64,000 nucleotides of DNA from Symbiodinium natans. Lineage: Eukaryota; Sar; Dinophyceae; Suessiales; Symbiodiniaceae. Numbering within the stretch: position 1 is the first letter of the stretch; each line of letters begins with the position of its first letter. The notes beneath the pieces were generated by a model. The model was not told where the DNA came from. It ran no database searches and was given only the letters and a program-made list of their open reading frames with translations. Shown piece by piece: positions 48,401 to 63,400 of this stretch. The stretch spans positions 1-64,000 of the forward strand of contig CAJNDS010002242.1 of the NCBI GenBank assembly GCA_905221605.1. The letters run 5' to 3'. A program made the translations under genes and the position numbers.

Positions 48401-51400
48401 TTGGAGGACCTCTCCACCACCCTGCTGCGGCTGACGCTGCCAGTAAGGTGCCTCAGCGCCCTAAAGTTTCAAACTACAAAAGTACCAGCCTTCGGTTTGT
48501 TCAAGCCCTAAACCCTAAACCCTAAACCCTAAACCCTAAACCCTAAACCCTACTAGGACCCACAGGTAGGCCCTTATTCACTTGTTTAAGGCCTGGGTTC
48601 GCCTTAGAAGCCCAAGAAGATCATGTTGCCCTGAGAAAGTGTGGCAAGCCCGAAGCTGCTATTTGCTTACTTGGTAGCCCAGTGGTACCCTGTACCCATT
48701 CTTGAGGTTCAAGGCTCCCGTACAAGGCAGCCCGCACAAGAAAGGGTGCCCGTATTTTATGAGATGGTTACTGGCTACCAACCTTAGGAACCCCCCCCCT
48801 CCCAAAAAACAAAATATATAAATAAACAAAAGAACAAATCCCTATATTGCCCTGAGAAGGAGGAATTGTTTGTGTTTGTTTAGGGGTCCTTAAGCAAGTA
48901 GTAGTGAACCCTACACTCGGTGTTGCTTTAGTTTGGGGTATAGGTATCAGACTTAGCCGATCCAGCTGGACAGAAAATCTGAAACCCCAACCCCCCAATA
49001 TCTAAACCTCAAACCCTAGTCCCAAAATGCAAGGTGTCAGGGTTTAGGTAGGGGAAATTGGCTCTTCAGGTCCTGTCTGTTGGGTTGTTGGGGTTCGCGC
49101 CTGGTGCAAGGCGAATGCATTCTGTATTTTCGAATGACAGGACTTACTAGGATCTTGTTTTGGAGCATGTATCCCAAACCCTCGGCCCTAAACCCTAAAC
49201 CCTGTTCAAGTGGGTGCAAACGCCACCTACGGAATTTTTGGAAATAGGTGTTTTTTTCTACATGGCCCCCTATCGGGTTATTTAGGGGAACATAAGGTTC
49301 CTTCTTCCATGAACCCTACCCCCTAAACCCTATGGAACTAGTAAGTTCTCGTCCCGACATGAAGCCCTGCATATAGAACCTGCAGATCCTGTCCGATCCC
49401 ATCGCCCACTTCCCTGGAATCCTAGACCCTGCGCCCTAACCCAAGAACCAATAACCCTACTTGAAAGAAGCTCTTTTGACTTAGTAAGTCTACTTCGTAT
49501 CTCTTAGACACGCCCCAGAACCCACCTTACTAGCCCTACTTACGAAGTCAAAAGGGTCTCCAAGCACACCGCAAACCCTAAAGACCCCAAACCGCACCAA
49601 GCCCCTAGACCCTAAACCCTCAACCCTACACTTTGTCATAGTGGGATAACATTTTACATTTTTAAGGGTACTTAAACTCAATAAGAATAAAATTTTAAAT
49701 TTTTATTATTATCCCAACTATAAACCAGTACACCCTTATCGCTACACCCTCAACTCGACCAGGCACTACCTCCGCTGCTGGCGACTTTCGTGTCTTGCTC
49801 TGAATCGAAGAGACTCTCGGGTTTAGGGGTTCTCTGTTTTTTTCTGGTGTAATTTTTAAGCCCAAGTGTCACAGCAAACGCAACTGTGATATAGGGGGAA
49901 TAGTTACGAGTAGTATTCTCTTGTGGCCATTAGAAAAGTAGACAACAGCAGCCCCCAAGACCCAGTTATTACAGGCCCCGACTGTACTCAACTCCAACTT
50001 CACAACTATGAGCATCTTAGGGGATTCAGTCGGCTTAGCAGTGGGTTCTCCCGCAGCCCAAAAGCCGTTGAAGGGGTGAACCCAAAGCCCCAAGCCCTAA
50101 GCCCAAACGACACGAACTAAACTCTAAACCCTTAGCCCCCGACAGTGGTCTAGGGTTCAGGGTTTCGGGTTCCATAGTTCAGGGTTCCAGGGCTTCGACT
50201 GGCGTGTTGGGTTTCAGGAACTCAGTTTAGGGTTTAGGTTTCAGGGGTTTCGGGTTCCGGGGTGTTGGCTGTCAGAATTTCCAGGTTTAGGGGTTAAAGG
50301 GTTGATGTTCCAGGGGCTTTAGGGATTTCGGGGGTTTATTCGGTTTAGTTCGGCTGCAATTAGCGTAAGACATAGCTAAGCACGGCTCCTCTCCGTGCTG
50401 GACAAATTTTCCGATGTCGTAACCCTGAACCCAAGCCCTTATAAACCCTAAGCCCTAAACCCTAAACCCTAAACCCTAAACCCTAAACCCTAAAAACCCT
50501 AAGCCCTGAAACCCAGAGCCTGACTTCCCCACCCTGAAGCCGAAACCCTGACCCTAAAGCCTGATTTCCCTAGACCTTCTTGACACCCTAGATTGGGATG
50601 TTCTCTTTTATACTAACAGTCCTTAATGGGGATTATGGGGACCATTATCCCTACTAAGGACTGCTAGTATAAGGGGGAACACCCCAACCCCTAAGCCCTA
50701 AACCCTAAACCCTAAGCCCTAAACCTAAACCCTAAACCCTAAACCCTAAACCCTAAACCCTAAACCCTAAACCCTAAACCCTAAACTGCGATATTCTTAG
50801 GAACCTCCTCCGAGGCCGCTGAACTTGGTCTTCCAGCGGAAAGCCTGGGACGCCGCCCGGTGCAGATGCTGGGGGCTTTCGGTTTGTGGTTTAAGGTTTA
50901 GGGTGTAGGGTTTGGGGGTTTAGGGTTTAGGGTTTAGGGTGTAGGGTTTGGGGGTTTAGGGTTTAGGGTTGAGGGTTTAGGGTTTAGGGGCCGCGAGTTT
51001 GGGAAGGAAAGCGTTCGCGGGGTTTAGAAAGTTTGGAGTTTTAGGGCATAGGAAATGCCGTGGCAGGGGTGGGGGAGGGGGGAGGGGATCAGAAATTACG
51101 ACTTCGAAAGGCTACCCCATCGAATAAGGATCCTAGAATAGGCCTGTAACATTCAGAGGCAGGGTGTTTTGGGGATGTGGGGTTGAACCCCAAGCCTCTA
51201 TACTTTTGAATCCCTAGATCCCAAACCCCCTAGACCCCTAGCTTGGTCAAGAGTTGGGTTTCGGTTACTATAGTAAGGATTATAGTATTTGGGGGTATAT
51301 TGGGGTGCCCCTATTTTGGGGGAAAACCCCCCAGTTGTTTGCTTTGCTTTAGGTTGTGCTTTTTTAAACCCTAAACCCTATTTTGGGGGAAACCCCCAGT

Positions 51401-54400
51401 TGTTTGTTTTGCTTTAGGTTGTGCGTTTTTGGGATTCGGGATTCCGGACCTCCGAAGTAGACCAGGGACTTCAAACGGAGACTCCAGCTCTTGTCGCACT
51501 CCATGTCTGCACATCTGCAAATTCACACCTCCACTTTGGGGTCCCCTGAACCCTAAACCCTAAACCCTAAACCCTAAACCCACAAAGGTCTCCCACAAGC
51601 GACCCAATCCTTGAAACCTAGGCATTCTCTGGTTTCCCCACTTTTACTTGGTGCCTCCGAGGTTTCCTGTCTTCCCTTTCCGCCGGGCTCAAGGTGCCCC
51701 TCTAAAGTAACCAAGCCAAAAAACTTACTGGCTCAAAACCCAACTTTTCAACTTTTGGGCTTCTTATAAGGTAGTTTATTCTGAGAACTTCAACTTTTAT
51801 TTCCTTGGGTTTTGGGCGAGTAAGAAAAGAGTACCCATTTTTTAGGATGGCGTGCTTGGAAGCTCTTTTGACTTCGTAGGGCTGCTTAAGGCTGCTTAGT
51901 GTCCCCTAGAAGCCCTCATATGCTGCCCATACCCCACCCTTACTAACCCTGACCCTAAATTACTAAACCCTAAACCCTAAACCCTAAACCCTAAACCCTA
52001 AACCCTAAACCCTAAACCCTGCTTCCCAAGTCAAAAAGGGCTCCCAAGTGCTCCACAGGTGAATGAGTTCAACCAGCAGACGACCGAGGCCCTGGACTCA
52101 ACCAGGGACGCCCCAGTAATGCATTGTCTGTTTTTGTTTTATAATTTGTTCAGGGTGTTTTGGCCTAAACTTTGGGGTTTAGGGTTTAGGGTTTAGGGTT
52201 TAGGGTTTAGGGTTTAGGGTTTAGGGTTTAGGGTTTAGGGTTTTAGGTTTCACTTCGGTTCTTCGTCGGCACCCTGTAGAATCCATTCAAGGGCTCTAGA
52301 GGGTGATACAAGGAGCCTGGTTCCTTCATTCCCTACTAACCCTAAACCCGAAACCCTAAAACCCTAAACCAGTACGGTAGGTATATAAAGAGTTGGCTTC
52401 CAGTCGAGTCCGCGGAGTGGTACAGGCCTGGGGCCCCCCCCCTAGGAATATGCCGCCGTAAAGCCTAAGCCCCCCAGAGCCCTGAAAGCTGAGATTTCCC
52501 ACGCTGAACCCCCCAAAACCCCGAAACAGCTCGGGTTTAGGGTTTAGGGTTTTGGGTTTTGGGTTTAGGGTTTAGGGTTTAGGGTTTTTGTAATCCCTCA
52601 AGTGACGAGGCCTTCCGCCGCCTGGCGGAGTTGCGCGAGGCCGGGGACTTTGCCAGGGGCCCCAGATGCTGGGAAGGGGCGGGGCGCTCTAATGAGCCTT
52701 CTAGCGATTCGGCAAGTCGGCTGAGGATCCCATTCTGACGTTTGCGCTGCGCAGCATTCAGGTTTGGGGTTTAGGGTTTGGGGTTTGGGGTTTAGGGTTT
52801 AGGGTTTAGGGCAGCATTCAGCCAACAAAAACGGCCTTTGTTTTCTGCTTCGGGCTGAGAGGCGTTGGCTGTGGGTGTCTGTAGGGTGTGGAGGCCTCCC
52901 GAAACGCAGAGTCTGCCCGAGTGGCTACAAGTACCCATGGAAGAACCTCAGGGTTAAGGGTTTGCTGAACCCTAATCCTTCGACCCTACACCCTAGTCTA
53001 GGGCTTCGTTGAGTGTGTGTTTTGTGTTCAGGGTTTAGGGATCAGGGGCTTTACAGGTACGAGCAGGAGGGTAGGTTTGCCCACAGGCATTCGTGCGCAT
53101 GACGGGTTGGGGAAGGATTCGTATTTTCATGCAAGTTCACTTCATGGCATAATCTTCTGTGAAAACAAGAGGCCACCCCATAAACACTCGCGGGAGGGGT
53201 TTGGCGAAGATTCGTGTGCTGTTAAGGTAAGTTCCCTTTCTGGGCATGCAACCCCCCCCCCCCCCCCCCCCCCAGTACACCTGTAAAACCCTACACCCCT
53301 AAAACCCGAAACCCTCGAACCCCCAAAAACCCTAAACCCCCAACCCGAAACCCTACACCTCAAGCCCTAAACTCTAAACCCTAACCCCTAAACACTAAAC
53401 CCTAAACCCTAAACCCTAAACCCTAAACCCTAAACCCTAAACCCTAAACCCTAAACCCTAACCCTAAACCCTAAACACTAAACACTAAACTCTCCAACCT
53501 CTGTCCGAGGCCTCGCTGCAGACACAGCTGCCCAGCCATCTCGTGGAGGTTCTAGGGTTTAGGGCTGGGGTTCAGGGTTTAGGGTTTAGGGTTTAGGGTT
53601 AAGGGTTTAGGGTTAAGGGATTAAGGTTTCGGGTCTAGGGTTTAGGGTTATTGGGGGTTAGGCTTAGGGTAGTTTAGGGTTTAGGGGGTTAGGGTAGATT
53701 AGGGTTTGGGGTTTAGGGTTTAGGGTTTAGCTTGTTTAGGGTTTATATAGCTTGTTTAGGGTTTAGGGTTTAGGGTTTGGGGTTTAGCTTGTTTAGGGTT
53801 CAGCTTGTCGAGGATTTAGGGTTTAGGTTCATAAGGGTTTAGCTTGTTAAGGGTTTAGGGTTTAAAGTCTAGAGTTTTGGGTTGAGGGTTTAGCTTGTTT
53901 AGGGATTTTGGGCTTGGTTTTTTTGGTGGTTGTTTTGCGTGATGTGGGTCGTTTTCGAGCCGCTGTAGTTGCAGCTCCATTAGTCAGAGGCTCGATTCGG
54001 CTCGATGCAAGCAAGGATGCCACCGCTGAAGGAGTGCCGGATTCCACCGCCGCTGACACACTAACCCTAAACCCTAAACCCTAAACCCCAAACTTGGGTT
54101 CGGCCGGTCCACACTAACAGTCAAATAACGCCGTGGCCTTATAACACACAGGCCAAAAATAGCACCAGGAATCCCAGTCAATTTTAGCATTTACCGGGTG
54201 CTTCTTTTTGTGGGTCTGCTGGTGGTGACTGTTAGTCACATAGCAGCAGAAATAGCACCAGAAATAGCACCAGAAATAGCACAAACAATAGCACAAAAAA
54301 TAGCACCAGAAATAGCGCCAGGAATAGCACAAAAAATAGCACCAGAAATAGCACAAACAATAGCACCAGAAATAGCACCAGGAATCCCAGTCAATTTTAG

Positions 54401-57400
54401 CAGCTTAGCATTTACCGGGTGCTGTTTTTTGTGGGTCTGCTGATGGTGATTGTTAGTCACATAGCACCAGCAACAGCACCAGAAATAGCACCAGAAATAG
54501 CACAAACAATAGCACAAAAAATAGCACCAGAAATAGCACAAACAATAGCACAAAAAATAGCACCAGAAATAGCACCAGGAATAGCACAAAAAAATGCACC
54601 AGAAATAGCACCAGAAATAGCACCAGGAATAGCACCAGGAATAGCAGGAATCTCAGTCAATTTTTTGGCATTTACCGGGTGCTTTTATTTGTGGGTCTGC
54701 GGCCGAACCCAACCCCAAACCCTAAACCCCAAACCCCAAACTCCAAACCCCGAACCCCAAACCCCAAACCCAGACTCCCTCCCACCTTGAGCCCTCAGAG
54801 CCAGGCACTGAAGAGCGACCGCGAGGTCACTTCCGAGGCCGTCGTGAGTTTAGGGTTTAGGGTTTAGGGTTTAGGCTTTCGGGTTTAGGGTTTAGGGTTT
54901 GGGGTTTCGGGTTTAGGGTTTAGGGTTTGGGGTTTGGGGTTTGGGGTGTCTTGGAAGGTTCAGGCTTTGTGGTGTACGGTTGAGGGTTTCGGGGTTTCTT
55001 TTCTCCGTCGAGTGAAGTGAAGCCCTGTCAGGGCGAGATTCTAGGGATCGGGCTTCGTTTTTGGGGCTCAGGGTCAGGTATAGGCGTTTGGGGGTTTGGG
55101 GGTTGAGGGTTTGGGGTTTGGGATTTAGGGTTTGGGGTTTAGGGTTTGGGGCTTGGGGTTTGGGGTTTGGGGTTTGGGGGTTTCGGTTTTGGGTTTGGGT
55201 TTTGGGACTCTGGGTCAGGTATGGGGTGCAGAGTTTAGGGGTTTGGGGGTTCAGGGTACAGGAATCACGCTGCCAGATATCCTCATTAGCCTTAGGGAGG
55301 AGTGGGGGGTACTCGGGAAGTTTGGGTTGCATAAAATCCTGAAGGATCCCATACGCTTAGGCTGGAGAGAGTTGGGGAGGTGCATGGCTTGAAAGTGTGT
55401 GGGCTGCAGAATTTGTTTGGTTTTGTAGGGTTCAGGGCTTGGGAAGTTTAGGGGTTAGGCTTCAGGCTTCAGGTTTGATGGGATTCCCCGCTTTGGGGTT
55501 TTGGGTTTAGGCGGTTTAGGGTTTAGGGTCTTGCGTTGAAGATGCAGGGCTTCAGGGTGCAACTGGTGCCGGCTGAACGTTTAGGGCTTAGGGGCCTTTG
55601 GGGGGCCGTTGGGGGGGGGGGGGGGTGGCGAACCCAGAGCCGGTATCATTTATGCCCAAGTCTGCCTTTGTTTTATCGGCATACTGTTACTATGACTCGT
55701 ATGCTGTGGTGCTAGACAGAAACATAGACAATACAAGAAGAGAGACCAAAATACACATAGAGAGGGAGGGCTGTGTCTTATTTCCAAGGTGCCGGACCCC
55801 CAATAACCTTCAGACATATGACACCCTGAGCCATCTCAACATAAAACCCTAAACCACTAAACCCGAAACCCTGGACCCCGAAACCCTGAACCCCGAAACC
55901 CTGAAAACCCGACACCCTAAACCCTAAAGGCCCTAAACCCGAAAAGCCGTGGACCCGCAAAACCCGAAACCCTAAACCCTGAACCCTAAAAACCCTAAAA
56001 GCCCTAAACCCTTCAAATCCCCAAAACCCCTCAACCCTAAACAAAAAGCCCTAAATCCCTAAACCCTAAATAAAACCATAAATACCCTAAACCCTAACAT
56101 CCCTAAAAAGCCCTCAGTCGCGTAGGCTTGGGCCTCCCGTCAGCTGCTGGGGGTCCAGCCCGTGGGTGTCTTCACCACGAGGATGGGAGTGGATGTCGTT
56201 TTTTATCTATTTATTTTATTTACATTTTTTTTCCGCGGGGGGGGGGGGGTGGGGGGGCGGTGTAGGGTTTAGGGTTTGGGGTTTGGGGTTTTGGGGTTTT
56301 GGGGTTTAGGGTTTAGGGTTTAGGCTGGGACTCTGCGGATGATTGGAGCATGCGAAGAGTCTGGGGATCCTCTTCTCTCTCTTCGCCGCTCCTTCCCTAC
56401 CCTGCTAAGGCGACCCCAAACCCCAAACCTCAACCCAAAACCCAAAGCTTAAGCCCCAAACCCTAAAAATCTCAACCGCGCACCCTCAGACCCAAACCCC
56501 AACACGCTTAACCCTAAAACACCCTGAGCCCGAAACCCTAAACCCTAAACCCTAAACCCTAAACCCTAAACCCTAAAGAGTCCTTGGATCCCAGCGGCAC
56601 TGTGTAACCTCAACCCTGTACGCAGGCTTTGGCCGGACCAGAACAATCACCTCTCACTGTGGGTGACGCAGACCTTCCGCGCGACGGAGGAGCTGCCTTG
56701 TTCCGCTCCTTTCCCCCCCCTGAACTACTATTTGCTTAACAACGCCCAACAAAACATAGAACAGTAAGCCCTATATTGCCCTGAAAAGGAATAATCTTGT
56801 TTAGTTTTTGGGGGGTTCTTAGGCAAGTAGTAGTAAGCAGCGTTGGCAAAGCTCGAGGGAGAGACGGCGATGCTCTAAACTGGCTCAGGCTTGCAGCTCA
56901 GTGTGTGGCGGGCTCCGGGTTTTCATGTAGGACACTGGCTGAAGGTATAGTAAGGTTTGCCCTAACCCCTAAACCCTAAACCCTAAACCCTAAACCCCAG
57001 ACCCTAAACCCTAAACCCTAAACCCTAAATTGTTCACAGCTTTCAGGATTGTACAACCCCACTCCGTCGTTGTTTTCTCGTTCCGTCTCGTGATGTCGGA
57101 CGTGGCCTTGGAAACAGTCGGTCGAAGCACATGGGCCCCTGTTAGCACCAGACGTCTCCTGTAATATTGGGGTCGGAATAAGTACTAACAGTATTCCCTT
57201 ATGGTCCCTTTTGTAAATATACAATAAAAGCTCCAAAATCCTATTCTAATTATGAAGGCCCCTATGTTACAATCGTTGAACTTGTAGTCAGGTCTGTCTT
57301 TGCAGAGCTCTTATATCTTCCAAAACATCTAAAAACGCCTCAGGTCTTCGACTTGCGAACGGTCAGCACCTCACCCCTAGGCACGGGACAGAAGTTCCGG

Positions 57401-60400
57401 AAAGAGCTTCCTTGCCTTTAGGGCTTAGGGTTTAGGGTTTAGGGTTTAGGGTGTCAGAACCTATGAGTTCTGTTGTCTTAGGGTTGCAGGTCAGTCTCCC
57501 AAAAAGGTCTCCACTGGCTAGCATTGCACCGTGCTTGCCATGTCGTCTGATAGTTTGGGGATCTCGGCCTAACACTTCGAACCCTAAACTCTCAACCAGC
57601 ATACATGACCTCGAGGCCTCTTGATACACACTTTGGGATGTTCCACCTGATACCAACCCCTAAGGCTCCAAATAGCCCAACGTAGGCATTATCTACAGAC
57701 TTTAGACCCCAATGTAGGTATTATTTGTATACTTGGAGCCCTAGGGAACGGTCCTTTAAACAGATTATAGTAGGGGTACTAGAAATTTTAGTAAGGATCT
57801 GTTAGTATAACCCGCATCCCCACCCAAGCATCCTGAACCCTGCTCCGACGGCCGCTCCTAAACAAAGCCCTACCTGCAACGCCAAATAAACTACTGTTTT
57901 GCAGTAACCCTAAACCCTAAACCCTAAACCCTAAACCCTAAACCCTAAACCCTAAACCCTAAACCCTAAACCCTAAACCCTAAACCCTAAACCCTAAACC
58001 CTAAACCCTAAACCCAACCCTAAACCCTCCAAACTGTACGGGGAAACCTTGAACCCTGGGTCCCAAGCTTGTGTGGAGGAGTACGCCGATCGTGGCACGT
58101 CGCAGCGATTTCAGGCGCAGTCCCCACTCACGTCGTCAGGGCTTAGGTCCCGTGGTCGAGGGTTTAGGGTTTAGGGCTTTTAGGGTTTAGGGTTTAGGGT
58201 TTAGGGCTTCGTTTAGGGCCTCGGGGCTTTGGGGCTCTGGGCGTGAGGGGTTTTATGGTTTCAGGGCCGTTTTTTGTGCTTTGTGCTTTTGGTGTTATGC
58301 CTGTTCGTTAGTATGGTTGAGGGCTTTGGGGCTTTAAGCTTTGGGGTTAAGTTTGCTCCTTTTGGAAAAGGGGTTTAAAGTTCAGGCTTCAGAGCCCTAG
58401 AGGGCTTCGAATTGTCGGGTTTGGGGTTTAGGGTTTAGGGTTTAAGGTCTAGGGTTTAGGGTTTAGGGTTGGGGTTCATGGGGTGCCCACACTATCTACA
58501 GGCTTTGTTGGGCTTTTTTCTTGGGCAAGGGCTTCAGGTTTAGGGTTTAGTGTTCTGCCCAACGACCGTTAGAGTCCCTTTCGGGGTTTGGGCTGCATGT
58601 GGTTGCTTAGTAGCTGAGTGAGTACACTTTACACTTTTTGGGATACTATAATCCCGAATAGAACTGAAAGTGTACACTTCTGGGGCTTATGAACTCAGCA
58701 ACAAAGGTTGAGGGTTTGAAGGTGCAAATCGCCAGGAGCCCTACACCCAAAACCCCAAGTCAATTCTGAAGGGAGCGGGAGTAGGGGTAGCCCGAAGCCT
58801 GAAGCCCTATGCCTCAAGCCCCGAAGCCTCAAACTGCGAGGCCATAAGCCTAAAACTTAAACCCTAAACCCTAAACCCTAAACCTGTTGTTACAACCTAA
58901 GACTGATGACAGGTGGAGCGCCTCCACAAGTGGACCTTTAAGCGCGTGCTACAGAGCCTGGGACGATCTGAGGTCATAGGAGCTTCCGGATTATTTCTAT
59001 TTGCTTAAGAGCTTCAAAAGAATCAGAAATGATAATCCCTATATGACCCATGTAAGGAAGAGTGTTTTTTATCGTTTTGGTGGTTCTTAAGCAATTAGTA
59101 GATTGCGGTTCAGGGCCTAGACTCTCGGGCCTACTTGAAGGTTCATGGCACTTATGAACCAAATATAACTGTACTTCTAGCTGTAGTTAAAACCATATTA
59201 GGGCACTTAAGGGGCTTAGAAGTGGGTTAAAAGTACAGTTATACTTGGTGAATAGGTACCATGAACCTCCAAGTATGGCCTAGTAATTAGCTAGGCTTGA
59301 GAAGGGCAGTTACACGGTTACCACCTCTGAAAGGTTCTGAAGTAGGGGCCCTTGGGCTGTATTAGGGTACGTAAAGAGCCTTTAAGGGGTCCCCTGTTGA
59401 GGGCCCATACTGAGGGACCATGCAGCAGGTGTAAGGGGAATTATTGAATATATGGCTTGGAAGGCCAAAGTATTGCTTCAATTAGGTTCTGTTCTGTTAG
59501 ACCTTATACGCTCGCTGGACTCACGATGCTGAGGGTTTAAGGTTTAGGGTTTAGGGTTTAGGGTCTAGGGTGTAGGGTTTAGGGTTTAGGGTTTAGGGTT
59601 TCGGGTTTAGGGAGCTAAAGCCTTAAACCCAAGACCATTCTCCGACTGCGGCATTTCTGGTCAGGTGATTCGGGTTTTGCAGTAGAACTTGCAAATCCTA
59701 GAAACCCCTAAGGCTCCAAATAGCCCAACGTAGGCATTATTTACAGACTTTAGACCCCAATGTAGGTATTATTTGTTTACTTGGAGCCCTAGGGAACCAG
59801 CCCAACTCAGTCTTGAACTCGTAAGGTCTTTAGGGCTTTAGGGCTGTAGGGTGTAGGGCTCAGGGGGGTGAAGCCTTCCTTGTGTTGCCCCAAGCCCTAA
59901 TACCAAACCCTAAGCCCCTTTCCCTAAAAACCCTAAATCCTAGGACCCTAAAACCATAAATCCTAAGCCCTAAACCCTAAACCCCCAAGTCCCAAGCCCC
60001 TACAACCTAAAACCTCCAGCCCCAAACCCCAAACCCGAGGCCCCTAAAGCCTGAACCCTAAACCGTAAACCCTAAACCCAAAACCCTAGGCCCCTGAACC
60101 TCTCAAGCCCGAACCCTGGCCCAAGGAATGACTTCACTGAGGAGGCTTTGCTTGGAAGCCCTTTTGACCCAGGGTTTAGGGTTTAGGGGTTAGGGGTTAG
60201 AGGTTAGGGGTTAGGGTTTAGGGTTTAGGGTTGGTAAGGTGGGCTCTGGGGATTATGATAGGCTTTCTGGGGGATACTAAGTAGACGTACTCAGTCAAAA
60301 GAGCTTCCAAGTGCTTCCCGTTAGGGTTGGGGGAGAAGGAGGCTCAGGGGTGTAGGGATTTTAGGGTTTGGGGATAAACCCTAAACCCTTATTGGCGCTC

Positions 60401-63400
60401 AGGGGTTAGCGTTCTACGAAGTCCTTTGGGGGGTTGGGTTCTAGGGCCTGAGTTTAGGGTTTTCCCTAGTGTAAACCTTTGAGTCCATCTAGTAGTTTAT
60501 GTCAACCTCCATCTGAGGTATCCATGATATGGGGAGTTACGATATTCAGAAGCCCTACATGCCATCTCCAAAGCCCTAAACAGCCCTGAAATCCACGAAC
60601 CCCACAAACCCCAAATGCATAGACCCGATCAGCTCGACATGATAAGCCGTGAGAAGGACAAATCCTCCTAACCTCTCTAAGACCTGGACCTAAACCCTAA
60701 ACCCTAAACCCTAAACCCTAAACCCTAAGCCCTAAACCCTAAACCCTAAACCGAGTACCCAGCGCATCTTGGCAGGTCAGTGATTGGATGCTGGTAGACA
60801 TCAACAAAGGCTGCTGGCTTCGGTAAGAATGCCTGAACCCTTACACTCCCAAACCCAAAGCCTCAACCCTAAGAACCCCCAGACGCCGGACTCGAATCAT
60901 TATCTTAGTTGAGTCCATAAGCCCCCAAAAAGTGTACACTTTCAGTTCTATAGGGGATAAGAGTATCCGAAAAAGTGTTGCTCTCTCAGCCACTTAGTTA
61001 TAAGCCCTGAACCAGGATCATCCTACGCAGCCCAAAACCCCAAGGGCTCCTAAACACAAAGCACCCCTCAGCCCGAAACATCCCAAACCCTAAACCCAAC
61101 ATCCTAAATTCCAACCCTAAACGTTCTAAGCCCTAAACCCAAAACATCCCCAAAACCCTAAACCCCAAACCCTAAACCTTAAACGCTAAAACCCAAACCC
61201 TAAACCCCAAACCACAAACCCCAAGCCCCACGCAAGCCAGCAGACCACCAAGCCCCGCGGGCTGCCAAAGGACGCAGTACCCTTGAGGGGCATATTCACA
61301 GACCATTCGGGGCCCAAGAGCCCCGTGAACACCTAAACCCTAAACCCTAAACCCTAAACCCTAAACCCTAAACCCTAAACCCTACTATTGGGGTATGAGG
61401 GCCCTTACAAGGGGGGAGTCTGGACAACCCTGTTTGCACAGTCTTCCTTTTAAGGTTGTGGGGTTGTAGGGTTGTAGTGTTTAGGATTTTAGGGTTGTAG
61501 GGTGTTAGGGTTTTAACGTGTTAGGTTGTTTTGGGTTGCAGGGTTGTAGGGTGTCAGGGTTGTAGGCTTTTAGGGTTTCACGGTTTTAGGGTGTGAGAGT
61601 TTCAGGGTTTTAGTGTCACAAGGTTTTAGGGCTTTCGAGTTTCAATGTTATAGGGGCTGAGGGCTTTCGGGCTTTCGGCTGTCGGGTTTTAGGGTTTTAG
61701 GGTTTTAGGTTTTAGGGTTTTAGGGTTTTAGGGTTTTAGGGTTTTAGGGTTCTAGGGTTCGAGGGTTTTAGGGTTTTAGGGTTAGGGTTCAGGAATTTCG
61801 GTGCAGGATGCGCGTCTGCCTATGTGATCTTTAGAGCGACTTGTTTTGCGCAGGTGGTTCTTGCAGAGACCCTTAGTGCATTCTTAGAGACCCTAGACCC
61901 TAAACCCTAAACCCCAAGCCCTAAACCCTAGACCCTAAACCCCAAGCCCTAAACCCTAAACCCTAAACCCCAAGCCCTAAACCGTAAACCCTAAATCCTA
62001 ATAGCCCTAAACCCTAAACCCTAAATCCTAAAACCCCTAAGAAGTGCTTCGACTTGTAGGTCTGTCGCAGAGGTACCTTCCCCCCTCGCCAAGAAGCAGC
62101 TGCTGGAAAGCCAGCTAACCCGACTTGCCCGCGCGCACGGTCGACGAAAAAATCCAGACCCTAAATCCCTGAAACCGAAAAGCCCAAACCCTAGCCCTAA
62201 ACTAAACCCTAAACCCTAAACCCTAAACCCTAAACCCTAAACCCTAAACCCTGAACCCTGAACCCTAAACCCTAAACCCTAAACCCTAAACCCTAAACCC
62301 TAAACCCTAAACCCTAAACCCTAAACCCTAAACCCTAAACCCTAAACCCTAAACCCTAAACCCTAAACCCAAGCCCTAAACCCTAAACCCTAAACCCTGT
62401 AAACCCTACAATCCTAATCTTTCCGGGGTGGTGCTTAAAGCGGTCTGTTGGGGGCTTGTACGGTGCAGCGATGCTTGCTGCGGAGGTAGGGGTATCAAGG
62501 GATTAAGACTCGTACCCCCTAAGGTTGTGCCCCTGAGAGATTTAGGGTTTAGGGTTTAGGGTTTAGGGTTTCCCTATATACCCGTAACCGGATTTTGGAG
62601 TACCATGCTTTAATGCTTGCTTTGGTTCTGGGTCCCTATGATGTCCAGGCTTTAGGGCTTTAAGGATTTTGGGTTTGGATCTTTGGGGCGGGCTCCGGAC
62701 CGAAGCCCCGTAAGCCTGAACATCTGGATCCCGAACCCGATTTCAGAAATGCAGGAGCCGGAGTTCACTGCCAACAAACTTTGTGGTACTTTACCGTAAC
62801 TTTAGATCCTTACCTTTTTTGGGTTTATTGGGTTTCTTAATAAGGCAGCTAAAAATTTAAATTTTTAGCTGCCCTCCTAAGTGCAGCCAACACTATTCCC
62901 TTCAACTTTTGATCCTTGCATAAGTACCTGGAGTTCATGGGTACTGATAACCCCGATTGTAGGTCTACTTCTAGCCTCCTTAGATGACTTAGGGGGCTGA
63001 AAAGTACAGCTATCCCTGGCCTCCCTGACCCCTAAGCCCTAAACACAACAACGAAAACAGAATACACCCAAGCCTCACAGCGACACCCCTCGAAGCTCGA
63101 AATTGAAAGCCCGAAGCTTTCCCCCTGTGCCAAGAAAGGCCCGCAAGAGCCCAAAGACCCTTGAAGCTCATCGAAAGCAACCGGAGTGTCGGGGGTTCGA
63201 GGTTTAGGGATTGGGGATTAGGGTCTTCAACGTCGGGGTTCAAGGTTTGGGTTTAGGGTTAATGGTTTAGGGTTTAGGGTTCAATCGTTTCCCACCGCTT
63301 CACCGGCACAGGTGGGAGAGCCACCTCAGTGGTCGAAAGCTGCCAGCATCATGCTCGAGCCACGAGCCTCAGTTACAGGGTTGAGGGTTTAGGGTTTAGG

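Noticed and set aside
54198-54790. Frame encoding IAPEIAP-type repeats
   Set aside because: A 15-base period keeps frames open on both strands; no start context or exon signals.
55061-55392. Frames rich in GFRVWGLGFG
   Set aside because: They are translation of TTTGGGG/TTTAGGG repeats; no exon or family signal.
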